Below, piece by piece: positions 23,501-35,358 of a stretch of 64,000 nt of DNA (its first letter is position 1; every line of letters starts with the position of its first letter). Made by a program: the position numbers and the translations under genes. Source of the DNA: Aporrectodea caliginosa (Eukaryota > Annelida > Clitellata > Crassiclitellata > Lumbricidae); assembly GCA_020284085.1 (NCBI GenBank), contig JACEVL010000018.1:924001-988000 (forward strand), in the 5' to 3' direction. A model generated the notes under the pieces. It was given only the letters and a program-made list of their open reading frames with translations, searched no databases and was not told the origin of the DNA.

Positions 23501-26500
23501 GGTAGCATTTCGGGCCATGAAGTCAAAAATCGAATACCCCAAATCTGCCAAAGATGCATAACTATAGAATACTTAGTCTAGGCCTCATAATTTTAATTGT
23601 CAGTTGTTTGCCACCTGAGAATCTTGGGCCCCTTGAGTGGGAGGTCTTGCTCAGGTGACAGTTACCAATTGGCCATCTATTTAGTATGTACCAGTAGGCA
23701 TGACGGTGGGAGGGGGATTTAATAACCCAAATGCATATGCTTGCCTATGGGGTCTACTGATAATGCAAGCACGCACAGAAACAGGGAGGGGGGGTTGAAA
23801 CCTGGATAATAATTTATAATTTGTCAATTAGTGCCCTTCAAATGAGCCGCTGAACAGCTATCAGACAAAGTACTACCGGGAGTAGTAGGACTATGCCAGA
23901 GAAGTAACTCGTGACTGCTAAACACCTTAATATTATGAATCCTGGATTGTTTCTGCCTGGATTAAATAGACCGTTCTATAGAATTCCGGGTGGGTGTGTC
24001 AAGCGTACACCTTGGTAGAGGTGCATACAGGTATGGGCCAATTTTTCCGATTTCTGCGCACATACTAAACCGATGGCCCCTAAGAAACTGTTTTAGCTAT
24101 AGGAGCAATACAAATATGGGGTTGTTGTATGCATTGAACTGCAGACGACCCCGCTACTGCCAAGTCGAAATGAACAATGAGGATTACTACGAATTAGGCT
24201 TAAGTGTGCATAATAACTTGTCTGTGGTCCTTTGGACGATTGTTTAATTTTTCCACCCTAGAAAACGCACTAACTGACTTCTTGCAAGAGTTAGAATGAG
24301 ATCTCGCTGGCTGTTGCAATTGATGCTGTTTCAATTGAATAAAGTAGTTACTTATTGAATAAATAGTTCAACAAAAGTGTTGATATTTTTATGTATTTCA
24401 CTGTTAAATCGCACAAAATCAGGCAACTTTCTGTTTGAACAATAATTTCCATTAATTATTAGCCAGTTGCATTTAATCTCGTGAATCTTTGTGATTATTG
24501 ACTAGTAAGCGACCAGCCGACTCTAGTATACATGCAGTGAACAATAACATGCAATATTTATGGTTTTTATTACAGTATTACCAAGTGATGGACCCGTTGG
24601 ATATCTGCTCAGAATGGACTCGGGTACCTGGGCCCCAGTTAACCAAATTATTGACACCCCGCCAACATCGTTGCAATTCTTATGACTAGAAAATTTTTGC
24701 ACAAAATGCTGACACACCAACACCAAATTTGGGCTTACAATTGTCGTAGACATTCGTATCGTATCGTATTTAAGTATTTGTAAAGCGCCTCTCGTAGGGT
24801 GTGATTAACTGTGATTAGCTGCAAAAATGATGAAGAATATATGATTACACGCAATGATGATGCATGGTTATGAAACAAACTCACAAACCAAATGTACAAG
24901 TAACAACAAGTACCTACTGTGAACCTGAAGTACTTGTACTTACAAGTATTGGGAACTTTAACTACCTGAATTTGCAAATACTGCAATCCTTAAATACTTT
25001 TGCTTACAAGCAAAAACTAACTGGTAAGTTCTTAAAGCAGGCTTTTAAGCTTTTTAATGATTCTGATATTTGAGTACACAGTACAATTTGCCACAAGGAA
25101 TCAGCCTCCACAGGTAATATAACACTGCACGAAGAGAGGTATCCAAAGGGATAAAGAAGAATGGTATCCAGTGGGTTAAAGACTTAACAAGAGTTGAAGC
25201 ATTGATTGCAAAGTCCTACTGTTACACAGTGCAGTGGTTCAACATCGTAGCATTATACGATATGCAATGATACCTTAGTCCAACAAAAATCAACATACAT
25301 GTATCAAGTATCATGGAATGAACAACCGAATTATACATACATGCGCATGTATATACACACACAAATGAAGTCAGTACATATATATGCATGTGTGTCATTA
25401 TGCAAAACATGTACTGTATGCAAGGAGTGCTCGAATTGGCCTGTTATGAGGCAAAAGCATATGAAAATATGTAACGTGTTGAAAGCCAACATTTCAAACA
25501 AACTAGAAACAATTTCGAAGATGATGTTTCTAAAGAAAATCGCTTGTACCTTCAAAATAAATATTCTGCAATAACATTACTATTAGTGCCAAACTGCAAA
25601 TTAAAAATTTGTCTTTGACTGATGTACCCTATTCACAAGTATCACTTTAATGAAAGACTGCTCTCTAATAAGGTAAGGCCAGTAAATTAAAGGTCAGCTA
25701 CATGTGACCTTTGAACCACATGTTAAAGGGCAAAATAGCTGACTCAGCCAGGATGTCCAAACGTCATAAAAATGTTGCTGATTATACATCTGTTATGTGT
25801 ACTTTGTAAATTAGTACTTTCATTAAGTACTGCCTTTGTATTTATTATGAAATAACTTATTACCATAATGAGAACAGTAAATAGTGCAATTACTCCATAT
25901 TTGAAATCCGCTACAACTCTCCTCCTTACAACCAAATGATTATGTTAATAAAATATCCAACTGATTGACTGTTTTCAGTTAAAAGTTATAAACATTACTG
26001 GTACAGAAAACAAAACTGGAAGCTGAGCTTTGTGACAGAGATTTATCACAAACAAAAACAGCCAACAGAAGCATTTACCACACACCGAAACAGAATGAAA
26101 TCCCTAAAGACAGGAAGCATTCAAGGTATCTGCTGCAATCCCACAAATAAAGCAATAGCTCATTAGGCAGAAAGTACGGTATACAAAGTACCATAAGCCT
26201 ACTTAAAATACTTAAAGCAAGTTTAATCTCCAAAGTAACACTAGGGAACTATCTATCACCAAACAGAAATACTGTCAGTATTGATTCGGGCAATTCTACC
26301 AATATTAATTACTATTATGACGGCCTGTAGTATGATTAATGACTATTATGAAAATAACTACTTACCATAACAAAAAACTGCTAATGCTGCAGTTACTTTA
26401 CTTATGAAGTATATTACAATACTAGCATATAACAGAATTACAATAGTAATGTTACTTAGGCATTGTTACATAGCACCTACATGAAAAAAATCATAAACTG

Positions 26501-29500
26501 ATAAAAACTTCGTGAGCAATATGTTTAAACCATTTGCCTGAGAGCGGCTGTGTACAAGCGATTCCCTTTGAAACTGGCTAACACAGACTACACAAACCAT
26601 TCCACACAACACTAAAGCCACACACCAAGCTGAAGGCGAGAAGTAGTGCATTAATAAGCGAGAAGTCGAGTTTGCAGGCGAGTTGGACAGCATGCGAGAG
26701 CTACTAACTACGAACGTAACGAGTTAGTATTGTGTTAGAAGCGAGAACTGAGAATGAATCACTACCATTAATAATTATGGAAAAAAGGTTAAACTCCGAT
26801 TGCCTCATAACATAGATATACTGGCAAAATGACAAAGACAACATCCGTAAAACCTGATAGTTAGTGAATCTCGGCAGGGCACTGCAGAGAACCTGGTCTG
26901 GGACGCAAAATAACAAGTATATTGCTGAGGCCATGCGACGGCCAACATCCCTTACTAGTGTAATTGTAACTGTGTATTTATATAGCACCGCTTCAATAGA
27001 AACTGATCAGCGACACTCTACGTGCTAGCCTAAACAACGTTAAGCAATGCTAAGAACTATATTATCACAACGTAGTACGATGTTTTTGGATACTGGTACA
27101 TAACACTCTGAGGGAACTGCTCGGTTTGTGAAACAGCAGCTTTCAGTAAATGCTGTTGTCTGTGCTCATTGTCTGAAAGCTGTAAACAATTTCAGAACCC
27201 TTTACGGTATTCTGTAAACCTTTTACAGCTTTCCGTAATTTGATTAAAAATATCAACAAAACAATGGCACACTTGGAGAGCCCAAGCTTTTTTACGGTAT
27301 CAACTGTCTAGCTGTGATGGGCCAAAAACTTACAGAAAAAACTGTCTTCCATTTAATAACCATTTTCAGAAGCCATCATGTCTAGAACAGCTTTACAACG
27401 ATCATTCATTTAAACTCTACGAAGTTTGCAATTTAACCAAAGGTTATAGGTAATGGCCAATTAATAATTGGAATTTGAAAGCAGTTTTCTGCTATTAAAA
27501 TGATTCCAAACTTTCATTGAGAAACTTTACACAGAATAACCCTTTGTAGCCAAAAGTTAGGACCACCATCCAGAAGAAAACTGCAATTTGTGAGATTTTC
27601 ATTATAGAAATGACATATTATTCTTCAAATTAAAATAACAAATAAAATGCAACCACAAACTTTTGGAATGTGCAAATGATTTCATTTTATCTGTTCAAAA
27701 TGTTTTAAATTTATCTTAGCAAAAAGCACATTTTTGGGGAAAATTGGAAAAATCAACATAATCATACAAGATTTTCAGTCACTTTGTAACAATGAGTTTA
27801 AGAAAAATGTAAACAACATTATAAGCAGACAAACAGTGACATAATTAGCTATTAATAATAACAACTTTACTAATAATTCATCAAATCATTTATATTATAT
27901 GCTATCATGGAAGCCAGTTCAGGTGTAAGAATAATCTTATTGGCTATTTTTCTTTCAAATTATTTTATAATCACAGCTAATTCTGTTTACCAAACTACTC
28001 TTACGATCCAGTTCAGAAATATATGATGATTGCTAAAAATACAAGATTTAATCTGGGCCAGCACTTGAAAAATGTCTCTAAATAATATCAAACATACTGT
28101 AAGTATTCGAGAAAAAAGAGTCTTCTTGGATATTATTAAGTAACTGGTTCAGCTGATCTGTAACTTACCACTATGTTGGCGGTCGTGTAATCCATCAAGA
28201 TGATTTCCACCGGTGCAGGATTTTGTATTCTGGCCAGTCAGCGGTTTCAGCCCTTTCTTGGCTTGAGCATCACCATCACAAGACTACAAAGTAGGTAGTG
28301 CCAATGCACACTTATGAAAATGCATAACGTATAGTTAAGGTATGCAAAGTTTCCATGTCCCAAAACAGAATGTATGAGTGGAGTTCATTCCTAAAGTCAC
28401 ATAAGCTAAGGGTATGATCAAGATAAAATTTGATGTGTTAACTTACAGCAGGGTAAAGTATGGTAAAAAACGTAAAACGAAGTTTAACATGGGGACGATG
28501 GGGGTACCATAGAGCAACATCAAGGTAAATATGTTGAGTTTCATTTTGGGCAGAGTAAGATAACTCTAATGCATGGTAGAGTAAGCAAAGGAGCACAAAT
28601 AGGCAAAGTTTACGTATGGTAAGGTAGAGTAAAGTAACATTCATGCATTAGCAATGGATGACTGTTATTGGGACTGCGTTAGTCCCGATAGAATTTTATC
28701 TGTGACGCTAACATTGTGTGCTGTTCGTAACGTACAAACACTGATGTTCGATAGAGCAGCTTTTGCTCAGTTCAGTTCAGGTACAGTAAACACGCATTTA
28801 GGTTGCTGTCAAACTTTGAAACCATTTCATCCCCATAAATGCGGAAAAAGTCATTAAAGAATATTGATTGGCACAAACTTCATCTGCAGTTGTCTTGACC
28901 AAAGTTCGACCGTACGTTACAGCAGAAAATAGCGTACGCGTACGGTACGTAATTTACTAAAAATAATAGCGTACGCGTACGGTACGTTCGTATTCCGTAC
29001 GTATGAGCAGCCTTTAATATTAGTTGCTTCTCGTGACGTCACATTTTGTCTCCTCATTTTCTCGTCGTTTTTTTCTCGTCGTTATTACGTCACTTTACAG
29101 TTCTTATTTGTAGTTCCGTTTCAGCGAAGAGGTAAATTATTATTTTGTTTTTATTTTGTATAATTTGATTATTTTATCTACAGAAATAAAACAGGCTGAC
29201 GGATTCATATTTTTCTTGCATGGGTTAGTAGTACTTAGTACGGCCGCGTGGCAAGAACGCACATGGCGAGTGCAGGCTGCGCCTTGTAGAGGAATAATAC
29301 ACGATGTTGGCCGCAGTCAATGTGTTAAGGCACTTGAAAATTAGCGGAGTTGTTGCAATTTAGGTTTCGTGTCTGCAGTGTTGAAGTTTGGTGTCGTTGT
29401 TCTAGAAAATTGACATAGAAATACACAATTCTTCACGGAATTGTTTTAAAACGTTTTCCATTCTTTAATTTGTAATTTTGTTATTCCTTGTTAATTCTAT

Positions 29501-31241
29501 AATAAAAAAATATAAAAATTAGCGTACGCTATTTATTAATTTAGCCAAAAAATAGCGTACGCGTACGGTACGCATTTCAGCAGAAAAAATAGCGTACGTT
29601 CCGTACGTACGGTCGAACTTTGGTCTTGACTACTGCCACAGTCTGTTGTCTGGTGTACAGGAGGGGCTTTTGAAGAAACTTCAGACTGTGCAGAATGCAG
29701 CAGCCAATTCATATCAGCTACACTGAAACTTTATCACATTACATCTCATTCTCTGCTCCAAAGCCTGCACCAATACACATGAAGATGCTTTAAGCTGGCA
29801 ACGCTGGTTTACAATTCACTTCATGGACTTTGTAAGTCCAAGCATTGAATTGTAAACCATCCGGTGGATCATTGTGCGATGGCCGTGTCAGTCCTGGGAG
29901 AGTCTCACCTGCATTGTTCCATGATTTAAGATCTGGTGTTGACGGGAAAATCCAGCAAGAGTCAACAGCAAGGACATCCACAGTATCAGGAAAAACGGCG
30001 TGGAACACTGTGCCTGTTGTACTTCAGATCCCAAGATATTGCTGGAGGTCATTCGAAAGATGCTGAAGACTTATCCATTTATTTTGTCTTGTTAGTAAGC
30101 TACTCCTTAGCTCTAATGCATTGCCTTTATTTACATTATCTTGTGGTTTACAAAGCACCTTATGATAACAAAAACTGTTCAATAAAGAATCAAAAATCTC
30201 AAAAAATTAAAACAATCGCAAAGGCACAAGCATAAGTGATGATACGAGTTTATATGCTAATAATCTAAAAACTTTATATACATACTCCAAGGTTAATGGC
30301 AATTACCTTGGTTTCAGCAGTTTGCAAAGTATGCACTGTCGCACGTTCAGAGTCTGAAATAACTCTCCTCGATTCTTTTGGTGGCTCCTGCACGTAACGA
30401 ACAACCCAAAAAACCAGCACATTTTCACAAATTTCTAGCACTTCATCAATACTTGACAAGGTTGAACAACATCTAACCTATTCAAAGTGTACTGCCCTCA
30501 TGTACTGTACTGACAAGGACAATTTATGAAGCACCTTGTTTGAGAACATCACCCTAAGGTTTCGGTCGTCTTGTACCACATCTCCATACACTGGCTCTTG
30601 TATGGCATGCTTTCTCTGTATACGTCCATCTGTACAGAACAATTTTTCTCTGAAAGCCTAACCATTCTCACAGAGACAGCTCACGAAACAAGTCCTGCTT
30701 ATCTCAAGACCTCACCCAGTCCTCTGTGTGGCTCCAAAAGGCACGACATAGATATACAGATACATACATACATACATACGACGTGCAGTTTAGCTCTGCT
30801 ACACAGCCAACCTCCACGCCTTAGGATGCTCAAAAAATGCGCCATACAACTATCCAGATAAATACATTCCACACAGTCGCCAAGTAGACAAATCACTTCA
30901 TAAAAGAAGCAAACTTAGCATCCATCAGAGTAACCCCTTTATGGATTTTGTTTTGACTAAGCGCCTGTGAATAAGCGGGTTCCCACGACCTCGCTGTATA
31001 GGCGCTGTATAAATCTCGAGATCACGATTAAACTCGTTTTCCGTGTCATCCGCCAACGCTGTATGTTCCCGTTCACCCAAGCTCAGCGGTTGGTAGAAGC
31101 CTCACATAGTCTGTCATATAGTTAAACAATTACTGTCGAATCATCATAGTATAATTTTAACGAGACCTTCGCCTCCTCTCCGACAGAGACGCTCTCCAAA
31201 TTCGATCGGTTGCTGCTGCGATCGAACGACTGGGCGGCCAT
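5976..31241 (-). CDS. large Arg/Ser-rich, Gln/Pro-rich nuclear-like protein (7 exons, 1,504 residues)
   Basis: Minus-strand exons 31241-31167, 30387-30307, 28283-28169, 11478-11399, 10825-10733, 10411-10296 and 9930-5976 join in one frame of 4,515 bases. Each acceptor and donor phase agrees. Start chosen at AAGATGG (31241); an in-frame upstream ATG at 31310 is possible. Residues 149-187 form an amphipathic helix-rich stretch (KVRLQILLHILETS...). Then come acidic and IPLPG/PPLPPLP segments, a Lys/Leu basic helix near 360, a Lys/Ser-rich stretch near 540, an RS domain near 787-943 (SRSRSRS, SRRRS), a polyproline near 1127, an acidic run near 1221, poly-Gln near 1233 and an Ala-Gln repeat near 1360. 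RS domains are typical of splicing or CTD-associated factors, so a nuclear RNA-processing role is plausible, but I do not recognise the family. The first donor (AAG|GTCTCG) is weak. Almost all coding sequence is in the last exon of 3,955 bases. Confidence 0.75.
9931..10295 (-). other. intron 6 of the SR-rich gene
   Basis: Acceptor TATTTTAG at 9931, donor CAG|GTAACA at 10296/10295. It carries a TTA trinucleotide run at about 10090-10128. The spurious ATG at 9950 lies in this intron, so residues upstream of 9930 in the open frame are not coding. Confidence 0.75.
10985..11105 (+). repeat. copy of a dispersed repeat with GATTACG-type tail
   Basis: Shares AAGCATAACCTGGTGCCCTG and the following TTAAGTAGTGAT...GAGATTACAGTTAC with copies at 35838-35925 and 36393-36475. 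Diverged; lies in intron 4 of the SR-rich gene. Confidence 0.6.
17590..17800 (-). repeat. tRNA-derived SINE copy, reverse orientation (diverged)
   Basis: On the minus strand GTGATAGTCTAGGGGTGAGC (A-box region), GACTGTCAACACTGAGG, then B box GGGGTTCAAATCC, then GGCTGGAAGATGTTTCAAG and the family body. Same order as the other SINE copies. Confidence 0.7.
17826..17840. repeat. poly-G tract
   Basis: GGTGGAGGGGGGGGGG: an uninterrupted G run, unusual in this AT-rich sequence. Confidence 0.9.
18085..18580 (+). repeat. 500-bp polypyrimidine tract (CTT/CCT-rich)
   Basis: Almost all bases are C or T for about 500 bases (CCTCCTCCT, CTTCTTCTT, TATTCCTCC words with rare A). It yields long spurious Leu/Pro/Ser ORFs on plus and a Lys/Arg ORF on minus. 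Such homopyrimidine tracts can form triplex (H-DNA). Lies in the large intron. Confidence 0.9.
20270..20400 (-). repeat. tRNA-derived SINE copy, reverse orientation
   Basis: On the minus strand GTGATAGTCTAATGGTTGGC (A-box region), GGACTGTCAACTGGGAGG, B box GGGGTTCAAATCCC, then AACAGGGCAGAAATATGTT and CCTAGCCAACTCAGCTAT. Well conserved in its 5' half, truncated after the TAGCCAACTCAGCTAT segment. Confidence 0.8.
20455..20582. repeat. TTA/AAT trinucleotide microsatellite
   Basis: A TTA run at about 20470-20500 followed by an AAT run at 20516-20578: two arms of complementary sequence that could form a hairpin. Confidence 0.95.
20840..20985 (+). repeat. 33-bp tandem repeat with coding-like period
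   Basis: Units beginning GATGGTAATCTTCC, GATGGCAGCCTTGC, GATGGTAACCTTCC and GATGGCAATCTTAC, spaced 33, 33 and 45 bases, all multiples of three. In frame they give a repeated DG(N/S)L peptide (for example VSDGNLPKYL). The open frame is short (20732-20983) and no splice context was found, so coding is unproven. Confidence 0.55.
22231..23041. mobile_element. non-autonomous hAT-type element with 8-bp TSD
   Basis: Flanked by TACAATAC at 22223-22230 and 23042-23049. Ends CAGGGTTGG / CCAACCCTG are perfect inverted repeats, and the subterminal regions (GGCAACAACC, CCGGTTATTGCC words) are repeated in inverted orientation. An internal 22-bp unit GCAACAACCTCTTGGCAA is repeated about four times at the left end. 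811 bp, no transposase. Confidence 0.93.
28862..30060 (+). mobile_element. LINE relic interrupted by a hAT element
   Basis: After the hAT insertion the plus strand (29623 on) reads LDYCHSLLSGVQEGLLKKLQ and then T-V-Q-N-A-A-A, a hallmark of the late RT region of CR1/L2-like LINEs. A diverged continuation includes the 'chances of a short K-A-L-H-G-L-C' motif near 29810. The bases just before the insertion (28862-28899) seem to be the same element. Decayed. Confidence 0.6.
28900..29622. mobile_element. non-autonomous hAT-type element with GCGTACGC repeats
   Basis: Target-site duplication GTCTTGAC at 28892-28899 and 29623-29630; terminal inverted repeat CAAAGTTCGACCGTACG. Both ends carry copies of AGCGTACGCGTACGGTACG (two on the left at about 28930 and 28970, two or three on the right at about 29522-29600). 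723 bp; the interior shows no transposase. It lies in intron 2 of the SR-rich gene and inside a LINE relic. Confidence 0.93.
30945..31035 (+). repeat. dispersed short repeat (AGCGCCTGTGAATAAGC type)
   Basis: TTTTGTTTTGACTAAGCGCC then TGTGAATAAGC..., GGCGCTGTATAAATCTCGAG and a GATCACGATTAA tail. A matching copy lies on the other strand at 42133-42240. Confidence 0.7.
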
Positions 31242-31689
31242 CTTGACGGAATTTGGTTGCAGAGGGTCCACTGTGTCTCCGGCAACAGGGGCAGTGTGTC
31301 TAATCACCACGGTTACACGGTTGCAGAGGGTTTGGTCACTGAAGAATGATTACTAGACTATCCGTCATATCGTTCGCTTTCAACGCATGCGTTTATTATT
31401 CACGGTTTTCTCGTGTCAAGCACTGAACGGAACGACAACCACCGCCATACAACACGCATCCACATCGAGAACTGAATAAATGAATATGGAAATACAGGAA
31501 GACATAAGCTCATGAATATGTATGAATCATTAGCATATTCATGAGGACGCATGCTACTTCCGCTTTCGATTCCTAGATATTAACTAGATTCCTTACTTGA
31601 TGACGCAACAAGCATTCTAAAGCTCCAATCATAGACTAAATATTATTCCTAATATATATACGTTTATTCACCACGAAGGTAGAAAACAC
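31242..31689 (-). promoter_or_regulatory. upstream region of the SR-rich gene
   Basis: The 450 bases 5' of the chosen ATG (31241) contain no gene. Visible words include the palindrome ACGCATGCGT (31384-31393), a repeated ATTCATGA motif and ACTTCCGCTTT (ETS-like). A promoter is expected here by position; the exact start site cannot be read. Confidence 0.35.
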
Positions 31690-34245
31690 AAGAGCAAACA
31701 AACAAACAAAATAAAAATAAAACGTTAACAGCAGACAGATGCAAAACTAGCATACATGAAATGATCAATTCTGCGACCTAACGTAGATATGTCAATATCA
31801 TACTGATAACAAAGTGGTACAAGTTCAATATTATAGCTATAGCCTTTGCCACAAACACTGAGGACACTGTTATTATGGCTTCCATACAGCAATCGACCAA
31901 AAAAGTTTAATTTACGCATGTGTAACATATGAAAGAGGTCTATCCGACCAGAATAGAATTGGATATCCTTGACAGATTCCCATTTATGCATGCTAAAAAT
32001 CTTTCTGTAAACATTATTCCAACACACATTTAACTGACGCATCTGGACTGTTGTTAAATTAATAGACTCTAAGGAATAAGTTAACAGAGGGAGGACAAAG
32101 GATTCCATCAATCTCAATTTCACATGCTCGGATACATATTTTGAATGACAGAAAATGGCATTAGCTGAAGCATAAAAACGTTTAATTGCAACTGAAACAT
32201 CAATTTTAAACTTTCTACCTGATATAAAATATAATCCAAGATATTTCAATTCCTTCACCCATTGAATAGATTCTGATCCAAGGACAAGATTGCAATATTT
32301 GCTATTATAAGATGGACCTACAGAGAATAACTTAGATTTGTTGGCATTAAAAATTACATCAATTTCTGCACCTTTCTTGACACATGTATCCATCATTTCT
32401 TGAAGTCTACACACTGAGGCAGATAGAAGTATAATGTCATCTGCATAGACAATGCACCCTACATAGGTTTGACCCATGTGACAACCATTATCTGAGCTTT
32501 CCAGAGCATTTATGATCACATCCATATAAATATTAAAAAGGATCGGTGAAAGAATACCTCCTTGCCTAATTCCACTTTTAATGGAGATTGGGTCTGATAG
32601 ACTATTGTTCCATTTAGTCACTGAGAAAGTCTTACCATACCAGTCAACAACAAGTTTAACCAATCTTGCAGGTAACCCTTTGCCAATAAGCAATTCAAAT
32701 AATTTCACATGATTAACTCGATCAAAGGCTTTCTTAGCATCCAGAGCTGCCATGTATACATTACTACCATGACTCACAAAGAAGTCAGTAACTTGTCTTA
32801 AGGCAAAGATAGCATGTGCACAACTTAAGTGTTTTTTAAACCCAAACTGTAAATCACTAGATGTTAACTGGTCTCCAAATTTATGTAGGATACAGTATTC
32901 AAATAACTTTGAAAACACCGGGCTGATAGTGATAGGTCTATAATTGTCCACTGATGTTATATTGCCACATTTATCTTTCACAATGGGTACAGTTACTCCA
33001 ACTCCAAAATTGTCTGGCACAAAACCGTGAGTATACATCATGTTAAACAATAACTTTAAGTGTACTATAACAGCTGGATGACAGTGTATTATATGTTCCT
33101 TGGTTAACCCATCCAGTCCACATGCTTTACCATTTTTAAGGGATTTAAGACTCACTTCGATGTCATCAATATTAAATGTGTTAAGTTGGCCTTCACTGGC
33201 ATCATATTCAGACTGAAATTTGGAGTGAAGACTATCCCAAAACTTGATAACTCGGTCACTGTCCTTATATGAGTTGAAACATACTTGTGCAAAATTGTTG
33301 CTAAACACATTTGCAATATCTTGATCAGTTACCATTCCATTTATATTGTGTGGTATTTCATTGCGCTTCGAAAATTTACTATTCCATTTCTTCCAGAATT
33401 TATTCATGTCCTTAGCAAAATACAGCTGTGATATTTCATCGTCTAAATCCATATCCTTCAACTCAGCAGCCTGCCTTATGGCTAGTTTATACTTATACTT
33501 GCTGTTTCGCCTCAACTCATATATTATCCCTGAATTGGGTTTACCACATGTTTCCCACAAGTTAGGTGCATCAATTGAAGCCTGTTTCAGTTCATCAAGT
33601 TCTGGGTTCCAGTAAGATTTTAAACAGTTTTCCCGTAAGACTGGAATTGTGCTATGAGCTGAAATGGAGAGTGCGTCAACCAAGGAACAATAATACTCAT
33701 TTATAGACTGCCAATGGTTACATTTAAAGACATCACAGTTACAGCATAAATTATCATAGGGCACATGAATGCTTTGCAATAACCTACCACTTAGGGCATA
33801 GTAAAGAGGTATGTTTGCCTTATCCCATCTTCTCACACCTGCTTTTTTAGCATACTTCTGAGTGCCTATTTCCTTTGCTGGAACATGAAGACCTTTCAAA
33901 TCTATGCGACAAGTTACTGGTAAATGATCTGAAAAGTTAATGGCATTTTCACTGATTTTATACTCCAATTATTCTGGCAGACATGGATTTATCTATGTAA
34001 ATGTGGTCAATACAGGAGTGCTTTCCCGTCGTTTCTTGACGGTAGGTGTATTTGATTTTATCTAGGTTACATTCATTTCCATTAATTAAATTAAATTCTT
34101 CAGCTAGGCTTTGGATCAGTTGGTAGCCACGATTTTCGATTCGGCATTCAAAATTCATGTCTCCCATAATAACCAGTCCATCTGCTTCATTAGTCTGAAT
34201 GCAACTCTCAATGAGTTGCAGACTAATTGTAAGCGCGATTCCTTA
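31690..34245 (-). mobile_element. 5'-truncated LINE retrotransposon with nearly intact reverse transcriptase
   Basis: Minus strand. The part at 34245-33975 encodes the C-terminal third of an APE-type endonuclease (GDMNFE, then SCIDHIYI). One frameshift near 33975 leads into a 747-codon frame (33968-31725) with endonuclease motif SDHLPV and then the RT domain: KACGLDGLTKEHI, LDAKKAFDRVNH near residue 410, SGIRQGGILSPILFNIYMD, catalytic YADD near residue 508. It ends with TAA at 31725, followed by a TTTTA/TTTG-rich tail. The gene is broken by 5' truncation and one frameshift but otherwise open, so insertion is fairly recent. The family is a CR1/Jockey-like non-LTR group; exact clade uncertain. 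Confidence 0.93.
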
Positions 34246-35209
34246 ATATTATTTCAGGCTAAAAAAGGTAGGCTATTGGCTAAAATGGCATACGGCTATT
34301 GTTGATTATATGAAGCTAAATGTTGCAGCCAACTAGAAAGATAATGGGATCTATTGACTGATTTATGGCGCAAATCAATCCCGCATACTTACTTAATTGA
34401 AGGCGATTGTATAATTATACTCAATGGAAAGGAAGCAGATCAGTGGGAGAGGTCAGGCCTACCAAATATATAAAGCGACCCGAGGCCATGCATCTATAAT
34501 TCTATATGCTACAAATTATACACCAGGGCAGACATTCCTCGATAATAGCTAGGGATGGGCCGATTATTATCCGTTCGGTATTCGGTTCGGGCCGGATTTT
34601 GCACTATTCGATCGGTACCATTCGGAATCGGTGATCTCAGGCTTTAATACCCGAATAACAAAAAAGTAATATTTTGACCAAAGACAATTTCTTCTTTCAT
34701 TAATAAAGAAAAAGTACCTGTTTTGGCGACCTCCTGCGATAATCTTTAATTAATTGAAAGTCCGTGTAAATAATAAAATTGTTAGGCCTACTCGACATAT
34801 CAATAAGTTGACTATGATAATGCTAATAAAAAAATCAACGGTATTCAATATTGCCCTCCTCAACCAAACAGCAGAACAATGATTATGATGGCGCTACGTA
34901 ATTAATTGTCAATGACGGACTGTCAAGGACATCCTCAAGGTCTTTTAGGCTATTACACGGTTACCTTGTCAGGACAGGTTCATTCCGCGTTACATGCCAA
35001 GCGCTCTATCTATTCAGGCAGCTACAGGGTCCAACTACGGAGCCTCATCATGAATAATAATGAAGACGATTTTTATAGTAGGCCCTAATAATAATAATCA
35101 TCATCATCATATTTCCAGTTTTCCACTCCTCATTTCTGGTTGATTCCACCAGCTTTTCTTTTCCAAAGGAAGAAATTTAAAATGAATTGACTAGCACAAA
35201 TTCGAGTAT
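34246..35209. other. intergenic segment between LINE and ACMSD 3' end
   Basis: No gene seen. Includes a GATGGGCCGATTATTATCCG region near 34553 rich in CGGT/TTCGG words that may be half of a transposon end, and an ATC trinucleotide run near 35090-35110. Confidence 0.5.
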
Positions 35210-35215
35210 TTATTG
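35210..35215 (-). terminator. candidate poly(A) signal of ACMSD
   Basis: AATAAA on the minus strand about 145 bases past the ACMSD stop codon (35361-35359). It is the first canonical hexamer that I see after the stop. Confidence 0.55.
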
Positions 35216-35358
35216 ACAAAATAATTCAGACGTTCAAATCCAGTTAATAATTTTGGCACAGACGAGAAATTTAAGTGAGGGTCGCGATTGATGTGTTAAT
35301 CCTTCGTCGTTTGAGTCACTGCTGGAAGCTGTGGTTGTGGAGTCGTATCCAGTTAGGT

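Larger units (their letters stand above)
11479..28168 (-). other. large intron 3 of the SR-rich gene (about 16.7 kb)
   Basis: Bounded by donor GTG|GTAAGT (exon 28283-28169) and acceptor CTTGTAG (exon 11478-11399). The stretches 11760-17590, 18900-20270, 21240-22230, 23050-28160 show no convincing gene on either strand: only short open frames without family motifs, scattered microsatellites (ATGTATGT near 18870-18960, ACAT near 21460-21510) and short tail-like repeats (11725, 19141, 19200, 24770, 26965). Recognisable repeats inside it are listed separately. Confidence 0.7.

Noticed and set aside
23990..24247. 85-codon plus ORF
   Set aside because: No family motif and no splice support in a large intron of the opposite strand.
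34545..34700. hAT-like left end (AGGGATGGGCCGATTATT)
   Set aside because: No matching right end or target-site duplication was found nearby; may be a half element.
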